Assembly: GCA_027858965.1 (NCBI GenBank)
Contig: JAQIBS010000253.1
Span: 1-47,130, forward strand
Source of the DNA: Kiritimatiellia bacterium
Lineage (GTDB): Bacteria > Verrucomicrobiota > Kiritimatiellia > RFP12 > UBA1067
Direction: 5' to 3'
Length of the DNA stretch: 47,130 bases
In this document: one piece after another, positions 1-7,173 of the stretch
Numbering within the stretch: position 1 is the first letter of the stretch
Layout of the letters: the number at the start of each line of letters is the position of its first letter
Program-made: the position numbers and the translations under genes
Notes under the pieces: model-generated
What the model saw: the letters and a program-made list of their open reading frames with translations, nothing else
Databases searched by the model: none
Told to the model about the DNA's origin: nothing

Positions 1-41
1 TTTTGGTTCAGTTCTCTAAGTGTTTTTGGATACTCTTCCAT
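1..41 (-). mobile_element. 5' end of an IS1595-like transposase gene, cut by the window edge
   Basis: Read on the minus strand, an ATG at 41 opens a frame that starts MEEYPKTLRELNQ and runs off the window. This opening resembles the N-terminus of IS1595-family (ISXO2-like) transposases, which typically begin M-E-x-Y-P-x-T-L-x-E-F and lead into a zinc-ribbon. Only 13 residues are visible, so the family call rests on that short match. If it is right, the terminal inverted repeat of the element should lie between 42 and about 200, directly upstream of thrS; I could not identify it without the other end. Confidence 0.42.
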
Positions 42-230
42 AGTATGGATACTACATATTGTGGCAGCTGGAGTCAAGGGCATACCCCATTGTGCGCAAC
101 ATAATCGCAGATGCGCTCCAAAACCCGCTCTATCACCTTGACAATTGGCACATAATGCAGGTATTGTATAAATATCTCGTATTATAATTTCCGGCGGGCT
201 TTTGTATGCTCCCCGGTATGGAGGTTTGTA

Positions 231-1964
231 GTGGATTCAATGGAATTAATGCGCCACAGTGCGGCGCATGTTATGGCAGCAGCCGTTTGTAAAATTTTTG
301 ATAATGTAAAGCTTGATATAGGCCCCTCCACTGAGGATGGTTTTTATTATGATTTTGACCTGGAACACAGGTTGTCTCCTGATGATTTTAAAAAGATCGA
401 AAAAGAGATTCGGCGTATTATAAATGCCGATCTTCCCTTTGAACGAGTTGAAGTCTCACGCGATGAGGCCAAAGAATATTTTAAAGAGCAGCCTTTTAAA
501 CTTGAGCGCTTGGATGATATCCCTGAAGGTGAGATTGTATCTCTCTATCGCTGTGGTGATTTTGTAGATCTCTGCCGCGGTCCGCATGTCGAAAAAACTT
601 CAGATGTGGGTGCTGTTAAACTGATGTCTGTCGCAGGCTCTTATTATCGCGGCGATGAAAAAAATCATATGCTGCAACGGCTTTATGGAATGGCTGATGT
701 ATCACGTGAGGCTCTCAAGGCACGGCTGCAGCAGATTGCAGAGGCAAAAAAACGCGATCACCGTAAGCTAGGCAAAGAGCTTGAGCTGTACAGCATCAGC
801 GATGATGCTGGTCCCGGATTGGTTCACTGGCACCCCAAAGGGGCACGCATCAGAATTCTGATTGAAGATTTCTGGCGTAAAGAGCATTACCGTAATGGTT
901 ATGAAATGCTTTTCACCCCACATGTTGGGAAAGCTCAGCTTTGGGAGACATCCGGACATCTTGGCTTTTATAAAGAGGGCATGTTCCCGAGCATGAAAGT
1001 TGCGGAGGGAGAGGGTTCTCACAGCAGTGTGGATGAATACTATGTGCGTCCCATGAACTGTCCCTTCCATATTCAGGTTTACAAGACACGTCGTTATTCC
1101 TATCGTGACCTGCCTCTGCGCTGGGCGGAACTGGGAACAGTTTATCGCTACGAAAAAGAAGGTGTGCGCCATGGTTTACTGCGTGTGCGCGGATTTACAC
1201 AGGATGATGCTCATATTTTCTGTACACCCGAACAGATTGAAGATGAAGTCCGCAGTACCGTGAAATTTGCCCTGCGTATCCTGGGTCGGTTCGGGTTTAC
1301 CGATATAACGGCCTTTCTGTCAACCCGTCCAGAAAAAGCGGTTGGTATTCCTGAACGCTGGGAGCAGGCAACCCGCTCACTGGAAAGCGCTCTCAAAGCC
1401 GAGTCGATTCCTTATGAAGTGGATGAGGGTGGCGGTGCTTTTTACGGACCGAAGATCGACCTGAAGATTAAAGATGCCCTGGGTCGGGCCTGGCAGCTCA
1501 GTACAGTGCAGTTTGATTTCAACCTGCCCGAAAGATTCGACCTTACCTATATTGGTGAGGATGGCAAGGAACATCAGCCCTATATGGTACATCGCGCTCT
1601 GCTGGGAAGTTTGGAAAGATTCTTCGGTATTCTGATTGAACACTATGCAGGGGCCTTTCCTCCATGGCTGGCTCCGGAACAGGTGAGGATTCTGCCTATC
1701 TCAGAGAAGCAGCTGGATTATGCTAAGACGATTGAGCAGAAACTGCGCAATGCCGACGTACGGGTCTCAGTTGATGGCGACAATGAAAAGCTTGGTGCTA
1801 AAATACGCAAGGGCCAGTTGAGCAAAGTTCCCTTTATGCTGATTGTCGGAGAGAGAGATGCCGATGCTGGTGTAGTCTCTGTTCGTAGCCGCGAAAAAGG
1901 CGATGAGGGCGCAATGAGTGTTGAAGATTTTATTACAAGGCTTGCTGAGGCTGTAAAAGCTTAA
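231..1964 (+). CDS. thrS: Threonyl-tRNA synthetase lacking the N-terminal TGS domain
   Basis: Charges tRNA-Thr with threonine in the cytoplasm. The 577-residue protein begins almost directly in the editing domain: an HxxxH motif (HSAAH, residues 9-13) and the CRGPH motif near 115 form the editing zinc-like site. The catalytic class II core follows, with motif RPMNCPFH, motif 2 around RYEKEGVRHGLLRVRGFTQDD and motif 3 near VHRALLGSLERFFG, then a C-terminal anticodon-binding domain. Most bacterial ThrRS proteins are about 640 residues with an N-terminal TGS domain of about 60, which is absent here. The start is a GTG with GGAGG at 220-224, six bases upstream; an in-frame ATG follows at 240. The likely IS remnant upstream may be connected to the missing TGS domain, but TGS-less ThrRS is also known as a natural form. 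Confidence 0.95.
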   Translation: MDSMELMRHSAAHVMAAAVCKIFDNVKLDIGPSTEDGFYYDFDLEHRLSPDDFKKIEKEIRRIINADLPFERVEVSRDEAKEYFKEQPFKLERLDDIPEGEIVSLYRCGDFVDLCRGPHVEKTSDVGAVKLMSVAGSYYRGDEKNHMLQRLYGMADVSREALKARLQQIAEAKKRDHRKLGKELELYSISDDAGPGLVHWHPKGARIRILIEDFWRKEHYRNGYEMLFTPHVGKAQLWETSGHLGFYKEGMFPSMKVAEGEGSHSSVDEYYVRPMNCPFHIQVYKTRRYSYRDLPLRWAELGTVYRYEKEGVRHGLLRVRGFTQDDAHIFCTPEQIEDEVRSTVKFALRILGRFGFTDITAFLSTRPEKAVGIPERWEQATRSLESALKAESIPYEVDEGGGAFYGPKIDLKIKDALGRAWQLSTVQFDFNLPERFDLTYIGEDGKEHQPYMVHRALLGSLERFFGILIEHYAGAFPPWLAPEQVRILPISEKQLDYAKTIEQKLRNADVRVSVDGDNEKLGAKIRKGQLSKVPFMLIVGERDADAGVVSVRSREKGDEGAMSVEDFITRLAEAVKA

Positions 1965-1984
1965 AGGATTATTACAAGGCTATT

Positions 1985-2090
1985 AACTACGAAAAACACT
2001 AAAAGTACGAAATTAATAAAGATTTATCACTTTTTTAATAAATACGATAAAACAATTTTTTCGTGTTATTCGTGACTTTCGTAGTTTGAG
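1985..2090. repeat. Inverted repeat of the ACTACGAA family
   Basis: AACTACGAAAAACAC near 1985 is mirrored by a TTTCGTGTT...TTTCGTAGTT stretch ending near 2089. This makes a long imperfect AT-rich stem downstream of thrS. The same arms recur at 2928-3020 and in fragments near 4530, 16990, 18165, 22250 and 27577. Confidence 0.7.
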
Positions 2091-2096
2091 ATATAT

Positions 2097-2119
2097 AGTT
2101 GCGGCTCCGCCGCATTAGT
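2097..2119 (-). repeat. Partial copy of the 118-bp dispersed repeat (left arm)
   Basis: On the minus strand this reads CTAATGCGGCGGAGCCGC followed by AACTA. It matches the left arm of the full repeats at 9663 and 25341 with one mismatch. The remainder of the repeat is absent. Confidence 0.6.
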
Positions 2120-2194
2120 TAAAAGTTTTGTTTCAGATGAGTGTCTGGAACAATTGAAGAAAATAAAAATTAAGCTGCCAAGGCGGCTAACATT

Positions 2195-2208
2195 GGAGGT
2201 GTTTTATC
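2195..2208 (+). promoter_or_regulatory. Shine-Dalgarno and AUC start codon of infC
   Basis: GGAGGT at 2195-2200 is followed by five bases and then ATC at 2206. The infC reading frame is open back to a TAA at 2188 and has no ATG, GTG or TTG until codon 25, which is inside the conserved N-domain. Non-AUG starts (AUU, AUC, AUA) are the known basis of IF3 autoregulation of infC. Confidence 0.85.
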
Positions 2209-2772
2209 GCATCATACACAAGGGTAAACTTTAAAATCAGAGTTCCTAGAGTTCGCGTTATCGATGAAAAAGGCGACATGCTTGGCGTTATGCCAACACG
2301 TGAAGCACAGCGTGGTGCTCAATCAAAGGGACTTGATCTGGTCGAGGTTTCACCGAATGCAGATCCCCCGGTCTGTAAAATTATGGATTATGGCAAATTC
2401 CGCTATGAAGAGGGAATAAAGCGTAAGCTTGCTCGGAAAAACCAGAAAACAACACATTTGAAGGAAATCAAATTCCATGCTAGTGTTGACACCAATGACC
2501 TGGAAACTAAAATGCGTATGATTAGAAAGTTTCTTGGGGAAGGCAACAAGGTTAAGCTGACACTCCAGTATCGCGGGCGTGAAAATGCCCATAAAGAGCT
2601 GGGTATGGAAGTTGTCAAGGGTGTAATAGAGCAGCTTGGGGAAGAGGTAGTTGTTGAGCAGCCTCCTAGAATTATGGGACGTGTGCTTGGTTGTTTACTC
2701 TCACCCAAACCGGTAAAAACCCTTCTGAAAGGGTATACCGCACCGCAGCCAAAAAAGGATAAACCCGCATAA
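2206..2772 (+). CDS. infC: Translation initiation factor IF-3, AUC start
   Basis: IF3 binds the 30S subunit, blocks premature 50S joining and discriminates against non-AUG starts. From the ATC at 2206 the protein is 188 residues, close to the usual 170-185. It starts (M)ASYTRVNFKIRVPRVRVID, followed by LGVMPTREA, the conserved DLVEVSPNADPPVCKIMDYG signature of the N-domain, a lysine-rich linker, and a C-domain with IKFHASVDTNDLETKMRMI and PPRIMGRVLG. Starting at the first ATG (2278) would cut the first 24 residues of the N-domain. No rpmI or rplT follows; infC stands apart from the usual operon and is followed by a stem-loop and dinB. IF3-dependent autoregulation through the AUC codon is expected from the family. 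Confidence 0.95.
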   Translation: MASYTRVNFKIRVPRVRVIDEKGDMLGVMPTREAQRGAQSKGLDLVEVSPNADPPVCKIMDYGKFRYEEGIKRKLARKNQKTTHLKEIKFHASVDTNDLETKMRMIRKFLGEGNKVKLTLQYRGRENAHKELGMEVVKGVIEQLGEEVVVEQPPRIMGRVLGCLLSPKPVKTLLKGYTAPQPKKDKPA

Positions 2773-2807
2773 AATCGGGATGTCAGCCTAAATTTTTGCT
2801 ATTAATT

Positions 2808-2880
2808 AACGCCGTTCTTTACGGACTTTAATTTCATGTCGTATTTCCACGACATTTTTGAGTCCAAGGCGGCGTTTTGT
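2808..2880 (+). terminator. Three-tier nested stem-loop after infC, probable terminator
   Basis: Three consecutive stems nest: AACGCCG (2808-2814) with CGGCGTT (2870-2876), GGACT (2823-2827) with AGTCC (2861-2865), and ATGTCGT (2836-2842) with ACGACAT (2849-2855). The outer stem runs into TTTTGTT. It could terminate infC transcription; its length and tiers are more elaborate than a simple hairpin terminator. Confidence 0.55.
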
Positions 2881-2927
2881 TATACCGCTAAAGCGGTCTC
2901 TGGCCGTAAACCAAATATAATAACTAC

Positions 2928-3020
2928 GAAATGCGCGAAAAATACGAAATTTGTTTTTCCGATTAGTCATACGAAGAAAAAATTTATTCTTTCGTGTGTT
3001 TAGTTTATTTCGTAGTTAAC
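2928..3020. repeat. Second inverted repeat of the ACTACGAA family
   Basis: AACTACGAAAT near 2931 pairs with ATTTCGTAGTT ending at about 3018, enclosing further CGAA and TTCG pieces. A small ACCGCTAAAGCGGT hairpin precedes it at about 2884. Together with the nested stem these fill the infC-dinB gap. Confidence 0.65.
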
Positions 3021-3078
3021 AACTAATATGCAATCTTGTAGCAATTAAGCGGGTATTGGCAGCTGATCTCTTTCGGAT

Positions 3079-4251
3079 ATGAAACGCTCGATTATACATG
3101 TTGATATGGATGCCTTCTTTGCAGCAGTTGAGCAGAGAGATCACCCTGAGTGGCGCGGCAAACCGGTTATTGTGGGATCAGCCCCCAATAAACGCGGTGT
3201 TGTCTGCACATGCTCCTATGAAGCCCGTAAGTTCGGACTGCACTCTGCCATGCCCTCGTGTACAGCTGGAGCGAGGTGTCCGCAGGGTATCTTTGTCAGA
3301 CCCGACATGGCCCGCTATAAAGAAGCATCCGGTCAGGTCTTTTCAATTTTCCACCGCTATACCCCCATGGTTGAACCAATCTCGATTGATGAGGCTTTTC
3401 TGGATATCACAGGGGTCTTACGACTGTTGGGGTCTCCTCAGGAAATTGCGGTAAAAATCAGAGCGGATATTAAAAAGGAGGTTGGCTTAAATGCGTCAGT
3501 CGGAATTGCATCCAATAAATTCATGGCTAAAATCGGAAGTGAAAAAGCTAAGCCTGACGGTATATTTGAAGTGCCTGACTCGGAGCCGGAAACCATTAAT
3601 TTTCTGGGCCGTCTGAATGTAGGAGAGCTTTGGGGCGTCGGGAGTGTCAGTCGCAAAAAACTGGAGAGTGCCGGTTTCTTCAAGGTCTCGGATATACAGG
3701 CTGCCAACCCGGATCAGCTGATCTATCTTTTTGGAGAACGTTTTGCAGATCATCTGATCAACCTCTCTTACGGACGGGATTTCCGGGAGGTGGAGAAAGC
3801 CGCACCGGAAAAAAGCATTTCCAAAGAACATACTTTTATGGAGGATGTTTCGGACAGGAATCAGCTATCGGCATCACTCAAGGACCTATGTGATGAGGTT
3901 GGCAGTCGATTGCGTGCCCAGGGATATCTGGCCTCTGTCTGCCGGATAAAACTACGCTGGTCAGACTTCACCACCATAACCCGGCAGTGTAAGTTTGAGA
4001 CAGCGGTCTGTGATGATTTTTCGATTCGGGAAAAGGCATTGAATCTGTTTAACAAAGAGACCATCAGAGCCTCTGTTCGTTTGATCGGCGTAGGAGTTTC
4101 CTCTCTGACACAAACCAGCGTTGAACAATTATCACTATTTGATAATGGATATTTAACGCGAAAAAAACATGAGAGTTTGAGTCGTACAGTTGATATAATA
4201 CGAGATAAACTTGGACGTGATGCGATTATGCGAGGGAGCAGGGGAGGGTGA
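3079..4251 (+). CDS. dinB: DNA polymerase IV (Y-family translesion polymerase)
   Basis: Error-prone polymerase that bypasses damaged template bases. The 390-residue protein shows the palm carboxylates D9 (VDMDAFFAAVEQ) and D104-E105 (SIDEAFLDI), the steric-gate region right after D11, a YEARKFGLHSAMP finger motif at about 48-59, a thumb with helix-hairpin-helix features (IASNKFMAKIGSEKAKPDG, LWGVGSVSRKKLESAGF) and a little-finger domain. Residues 350-354 (QLSLF) form a clear beta-clamp binding motif. The last residues (GSRGG) are encoded by a G-rich stretch that continues into the repetitive gap downstream. The gene stands alone between repeat-filled gaps; no SOS box was identified. Confidence 0.95.
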   Translation: MKRSIIHVDMDAFFAAVEQRDHPEWRGKPVIVGSAPNKRGVVCTCSYEARKFGLHSAMPSCTAGARCPQGIFVRPDMARYKEASGQVFSIFHRYTPMVEPISIDEAFLDITGVLRLLGSPQEIAVKIRADIKKEVGLNASVGIASNKFMAKIGSEKAKPDGIFEVPDSEPETINFLGRLNVGELWGVGSVSRKKLESAGFFKVSDIQAANPDQLIYLFGERFADHLINLSYGRDFREVEKAAPEKSISKEHTFMEDVSDRNQLSASLKDLCDEVGSRLRAQGYLASVCRIKLRWSDFTTITRQCKFETAVCDDFSIREKALNLFNKETIRASVRLIGVGVSSLTQTSVEQLSLFDNGYLTRKKHESLSRTVDIIRDKLGRDAIMRGSRGG

Positions 4252-4268
4252 GGTGTGAAGTGCGACAA

Positions 4269-4319
4269 TGGAGGGTCCCAGGCTCTGGGACCGCGGACGG
4301 TGAGCCACCGTCCCTCCAG
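4269..4319. repeat. Palindromic repeat with two internal hairpins
   Basis: An outer stem TGGAGGG/CCCTCCA encloses two hairpins, GGTCCCAG-gct-CTGGGACC and GGACGGT-gag-CCACCGTCC, which would fold as a three-way junction. It lies just after dinB. The sequence shows the structure directly; only this copy is in the window. Confidence 0.65.
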
Positions 4320-4420
4320 AAGTTAGAGGTGTGAGGTTTGAGGTTAGAGGTGTGAGCGCGTATCTCTAAGGCATACAAGGAGAGGGTCTTCCGTGTTTTT
4401 AATGGGTGCATCAACGCTAC

Positions 4421-4504
4421 TCGGTATCGGGATCGGAATCGCTATCGGACATAGCAACGACCGGATTAAATTCGATACCGATGCCGATACCGATTGCGAT
4501 ACCG
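4421..4504. repeat. Degenerate CGATACCGAT-type repeat with inverted halves
   Basis: The left part carries CGGTATCGG, ATCGGAATCG and CTATCGG. The right part carries CGATACCGATGCCGATACCG and TGCGATACCG. The two parts are approximate reverse complements separated by about 25 bases. No coding signal is apparent. Confidence 0.6.
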
Positions 4505-4574
4505 AAAAAAAGACCAATGTTCGGATATAAACCACGAAACTTACAAAAAAACACTAAATTGCTTCTGAGAAGCA

Positions 4575-4634
4575 ACTCTACAGCTTTTGGCCCTATATGC
4601 GAAGCACTGTAGAGTTGGCTCTATGAGCCAAAAG
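4575..4634 (+). other. Possible H-type pseudoknot structure
   Basis: ACTCTACAG (4575-4583) pairs with CTGTAGAGT (4607-4615). CTTTTGGC (4584-4591), which lies inside that loop, pairs with GCCAAAAG (4627-4634) downstream, giving crossing stems. A local GGCTC-tat-GAGCC hairpin (4617-4629) competes with the second stem. A TTGCTTC-tga-GAAGCAA hairpin sits just before. Confidence 0.4.
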
Positions 4635-4660
4635 GATTGTACGCACATGTCTCATGATTC

Positions 4661-4741
4661 AACCACTTTAACCATTTAAACCACTTCAACCACTTAAACC
4701 ACTTCAACCACTTCAACCACTTAAACCACTTTAACCATTTG
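4661..4741 (+). repeat. Nine-unit array of a 9-nt repeat (AACCACTTM)
   Basis: Nine units of AACCACTTY/A or AACCATTTR run in exact 9-nt phase. The same AACC unit is found in the larger palindromic elements near 9783, 25515 and 39381. The array lies in the gap between dinB and the TrmJ-like gene; the rest of that 559-bp gap holds the other repeats listed. Confidence 0.8.
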
Positions 4742-4810
4742 AACCGTCATAAATTTTCTTGTTTTTATGACAAAAGTGAAGCGATTAGCAACTAACACAA
4801 AGGGAAATTT

Positions 4811-5563
4811 ATGACCAATATACTTGATAATATAAAGATTGTTTTAGTGGGAACACTCTACTGCGGTAATCTTGGGCAGGTCTGCAGGGCAATGGCTAAC
4901 ATGGGGTTAAATAACCTGGCCCTGGCAGCTCCCAATCTGGATGATGACTGGGTTATGGCGGAAAGATTTGCGGTACATGCCCAGGATGTACTGAGCGGTC
5001 GCATTGTATTCAACAGCTTGCAGGAGGCTATTGCCGACTGCGCCTTTGTGGCAGGCACAACCGCAAGGGGTGGCTTGTATCGGCAACATGTCAAATCTCC
5101 GCGAGAACTGGCCCCTGAGCTGCTTGAATTGGCATCGCAGGGCAAAGTAGCCATTGTGTTCGGAAGGGAAGATAAAGGGCTTACCAACGAGGAAATTGCC
5201 TGTTGTACTCATCTGATACGAATTCCGGTAGATCCGGGCTATGAATCCATAAATCTATCCCAGGCAGTTCTGCTCTGTGCCTATGAGTTGTTTACTGCTA
5301 CAGGGAACTATCAGCCACCAACAGAGAAATCAGAGCCGGCTGTTTCAGCTCGAAAATTGCAGCTGAGCAGCATGTGGCGTGAGATGCTGCTGGAGATCGG
5401 CTTTATGAAAGAGGATAAAGCGGCCCATATGATGCAGGGGATACAGCGGATTTTCTCACGCGGTGTTTATAGCGATGATGATGTTTCAATCATGATGGGG
5501 GTGGCACGTCAGTCAAAATGGGCGGCGAAAAATAGTTGCGCTGACGCGCTCCCAGAGCAGTAG
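4811..5563 (+). CDS. TrmJ-like SpoU-family RNA 2'-O-methyltransferase
   Basis: A SPOUT (TrmH/SpoU) methyltransferase of 250 residues using S-adenosylmethionine. Motif 1 reads LYCGNLGQVCRAMANMG near the N-terminus, where many relatives have NIGAAARAM. Motif 2 is IVFGREDKGLTNEE and motif 3 is RIPVDPGYESINLSQAVLLC, which forms the knotted cofactor site. The layout, catalytic domain first and then a C-terminal helical extension of about 70 residues, matches TrmJ, which methylates position 32 of tRNAs. The rRNA or another tRNA position is possible, so no symbol is given. The start has GGGAAA just upstream rather than a strong Shine-Dalgarno. The gene is monocistronic between repeat-rich gaps. Confidence 0.85.
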   Translation: MTNILDNIKIVLVGTLYCGNLGQVCRAMANMGLNNLALAAPNLDDDWVMAERFAVHAQDVLSGRIVFNSLQEAIADCAFVAGTTARGGLYRQHVKSPRELAPELLELASQGKVAIVFGREDKGLTNEEIACCTHLIRIPVDPGYESINLSQAVLLCAYELFTATGNYQPPTEKSEPAVSARKLQLSSMWREMLLEIGFMKEDKAAHMMQGIQRIFSRGVYSDDDVSIMMGVARQSKWAAKNSCADALPEQ

Positions 5564-5710
5564 ATTGTGGAATGTAGAAAAGTGTCTAAAATCACAATTA
5601 TTCAACCTCTGCGGCAGTGAAAAATACTCATGATTCTTTCTACTCATTTTATATTTTCAAAAACATCTCGGCTTCAGACGCATTTCAGCTCCGTGATAAC
5701 GATTTGATTA

Positions 5711-5875
5711 TTTAAACCCCGACGGGGTGTAATTATTGTAGTCCGTATAAGTGATAGATATAAAACCCTGAAAGGGTGACATTATTTATCTTCCTTTGTT
5801 ATAATGTCACCACCTTCGGGGTTCGGGGTGTATTTAATCGCTTCTCTACAATAATATCAGCCCTTCGGGCTTGAC
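5711..5875. repeat. Nested palindromic intergenic element
   Basis: Outer arms AATTATTGTAG (5731-5741) and CTACAATAAT (5847-5856) flank an inner stem GGTGACATTAT (5775-5785) / ATAATGTCACC (5801-5811). Small hairpins ACCCCGACGGGGT, ACCCTGAAAGGGT and GCCCTTCGGGC are embedded. The rest of the 356-bp gap from 5564 shows nothing recognisable. Confidence 0.65.
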
Positions 5876-5919
5876 CACTAGGAAGATTTAACGGAAGTGA
5901 AATGCGTGGAGGGCAGGTT

Positions 5920-6060
5920 ATGAGCAGCAAGAAGAAAGAGGAAGAAAACTCACACAATAGCCGGTTTGTCGCCCTGATGGATCAGTTCGTTCCCAAATGG
6001 AAGCTGTATAAAGATGAACTCAACCGACTTCCGGTTCGCCATGAAGAGTGGGGATACTAA
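5920..6060 (+). CDS. Short ORF resembling the C-terminal tail of a YgjP-like metallopeptidase
   Basis: A 46-residue frame starts at an ATG with GGAGGG at 5908-5913, six bases upstream. After a lysine/glutamate-rich start it reads SRFVALMDQFVPKWKLYKDE, then LNRLPVRHEEW. That resembles the end of YgjP-like (DUF45) zinc peptidases, where the helix after the HExxH site ends in W-x-x-x-x-x-x-L-N. The HExxH catalytic part is missing, so this is either a degraded remnant or a free-standing small protein. The good ribosome site favours translation. The family call is from memory of the tail pattern and is tentative. Confidence 0.4.
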   Translation: MSSKKKEEENSHNSRFVALMDQFVPKWKLYKDELNRLPVRHEEWGY

Positions 6061-6062
6061 AA

Positions 6063-6179
6063 CTAAAGCAGCGGATCTTCAATCAAACGGACCGTGAGTG
6101 ATATGCGACTCTTTTCTCATTCATTGATCCGTTGGGTGGTACACCACTGCTTTAGTCAACAACGCTATGCGTTGCATAG
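6063..6179 (+). repeat. 118-bp dispersed repeat, copy A
   Basis: Bounded by CTAAAGCAG (6063-6071) pairing with CTGCTTTAG (6147-6155), and ending with the hairpin AACGC-tat-GCGTT and TGCATAG. An inner stem CGGATC (6072-6077) / GATCCG (6126-6131) and the conserved core TCTTTTCTCATTCATTGA lie between. Compared with copies B and C the terminal stem has a changed base pair (A:T for T:A) that keeps pairing intact. Confidence 0.85.
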
Positions 6180-6256
6180 AAGGAAAAATATGAGTGAATA
6201 TCAGTATTATGAGTTGATAGCAGAGTGCGTAAAACAGAAATGCTTAGGAGATTGGA

Positions 6257-6652
6257 ATTTTTAAAATAGGCAGGAATGAACCTTGCTTGTGTGGAAGCGA
6301 CAAGAAGTATAAAAAGTGTTGCATTACTGATCAAGATGACGATTTTGTCTCGGTTGCCGCATGTGAGCTTTGGAAACGGTATCTTCCTGAACGCCCTTCA
6401 ATCGAGATGGAGGATGAGGGGATCAAAGCCTATGAGGATGTCATAAAAGTTTACCCGGATCAAGCTCCTGACGCGATTTCCAGCCCCTGTCGCATAGTGA
6501 TCTTAGACCCTAACCCCTTCAGCTCCCTCATGTCACGGCGTAGTTGCGAAGCACGAAGACGGATCAGCTCTCTAACTCATTTACTGCTCAGCGCTTTGCG
6601 CAGCAGTGTTTCGGTATCAGGGGTGCTCTTCTCCTTGGCCAGTACAGCCTGA
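6257..6652 (+). CDS. Small SEC-C motif protein, possibly decayed, with uncertain ATT start
   Basis: The frame reads KIGRNEPCLCGSDKKYKKCC, a textbook SEC-C zinc-binding motif (CxC...CC), as found at the C-terminus of SecA and in many small proteins. The frame is open only from 6248 and has no ATG or GTG before the motif. AGGAG at 6246-6250 is six bases from an in-frame ATT at 6257, which would give (M)FKIGRNEP. The 131-residue frame beyond about 6475 looks like chance sequence and overlaps the end of ruvA by 76 bases on the opposite strand. Either the gene uses an AUU start and is real, or it is a remnant of a longer gene. The N-terminal 45 residues are the believable part. Confidence 0.4.
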   Translation: MFKIGRNEPCLCGSDKKYKKCCITDQDDDFVSVAACELWKRYLPERPSIEMEDEGIKAYEDVIKVYPDQAPDAISSPCRIVILDPNPFSSLMSRRSCEARRRISSLTHLLLSALRSSVSVSGVLFSLASTA

Positions 6653-7167
6653 ACCATCTTGGTTGCTTTCTCCTGGGTAAATCCCAGTGATGTCAGTGCC
6701 ATAACGGCATCGCGTATGATGGTATTTTCCGGTTGATTAGAATCTGAACCGGAAAGTGCTTCAAAGGGGTTGATCTTATCGCGCAATTCCATGGCAATGC
6801 GCTCAGCCGTTTTCTTTCCGATACCATGAACCGAGCTGATACGTTTGATATTGCTTTCAGCGATACAGAGAGAGAGTTCGATAACGGTCAGTCCACTGAG
6901 AATACTCAGAGCTGTTTTCGCCCCGACCCCATTGACATTCAGGAGCATCTCAAACATCTTTTTCTCTTTTTCATCAAAAAAGCCAAAAAGAATCTGTGCA
7001 TCTTCCCTGATATGGTGATAAGTTCGCAACATACACTCAGAACCGGATGCAGGCAGACGGTCATAGGTGTTTACCGAGATAAAGACCTCATAGCCAACAC
7101 CGCCAACGTCGATTATGACAGTTGACGGTGCTTTTTCAATGAGTTTTCCTTTGAGATATACAATCAT
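6577..7167 (-). CDS. ruvA: Holliday junction branch migration protein RuvA
   Basis: Binds four-way junctions as a tetramer and loads the RuvB motor during recombination repair. At 196 residues it has the usual length. It has an N-terminal OB fold (MIVYLKGKLIEKAPSTVIID), two helix-hairpin-helix motifs (VNGVGAKTALSILSG at about 78-92 and VHGIGKKTAERIAMELRD at about 113-130), an acidic linker, and the C-terminal domain III that contacts RuvB (DAVMALTSLGFTQEKATKMV). ruvB and ruvC are not adjacent. The gene is preceded, on its 5' side, by a 15-unit heptanucleotide array, so its promoter must lie in or beyond that array. Confidence 0.96.
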   Translation of the reverse strand: MIVYLKGKLIEKAPSTVIIDVGGVGYEVFISVNTYDRLPASGSECMLRTYHHIREDAQILFGFFDEKEKKMFEMLLNVNGVGAKTALSILSGLTVIELSLCIAESNIKRISSVHGIGKKTAERIAMELRDKINPFEALSGSDSNQPENTIIRDAVMALTSLGFTQEKATKMVQAVLAKEKSTPDTETLLRKALSSK

Positions 7168-7173
7168 ATAATT

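Noticed and set aside
42..230. A T-box or other tRNA-sensing leader for thrS
   Set aside because: No T-box motif or terminator-antiterminator pair is visible, and the sequence may instead be the end of an IS element.
768..1172. A 134-codon minus-strand open frame within thrS
   Set aside because: It is fully antisense to conserved ThrRS motifs and shows no protein-like features.
6190..6264. A 24-codon frame starting MSEYQYYELIAE
   Set aside because: The opening resembles the start of a known hypothetical-protein family, but it stops at once; it may be a remnant, and there is too little to annotate as a gene.
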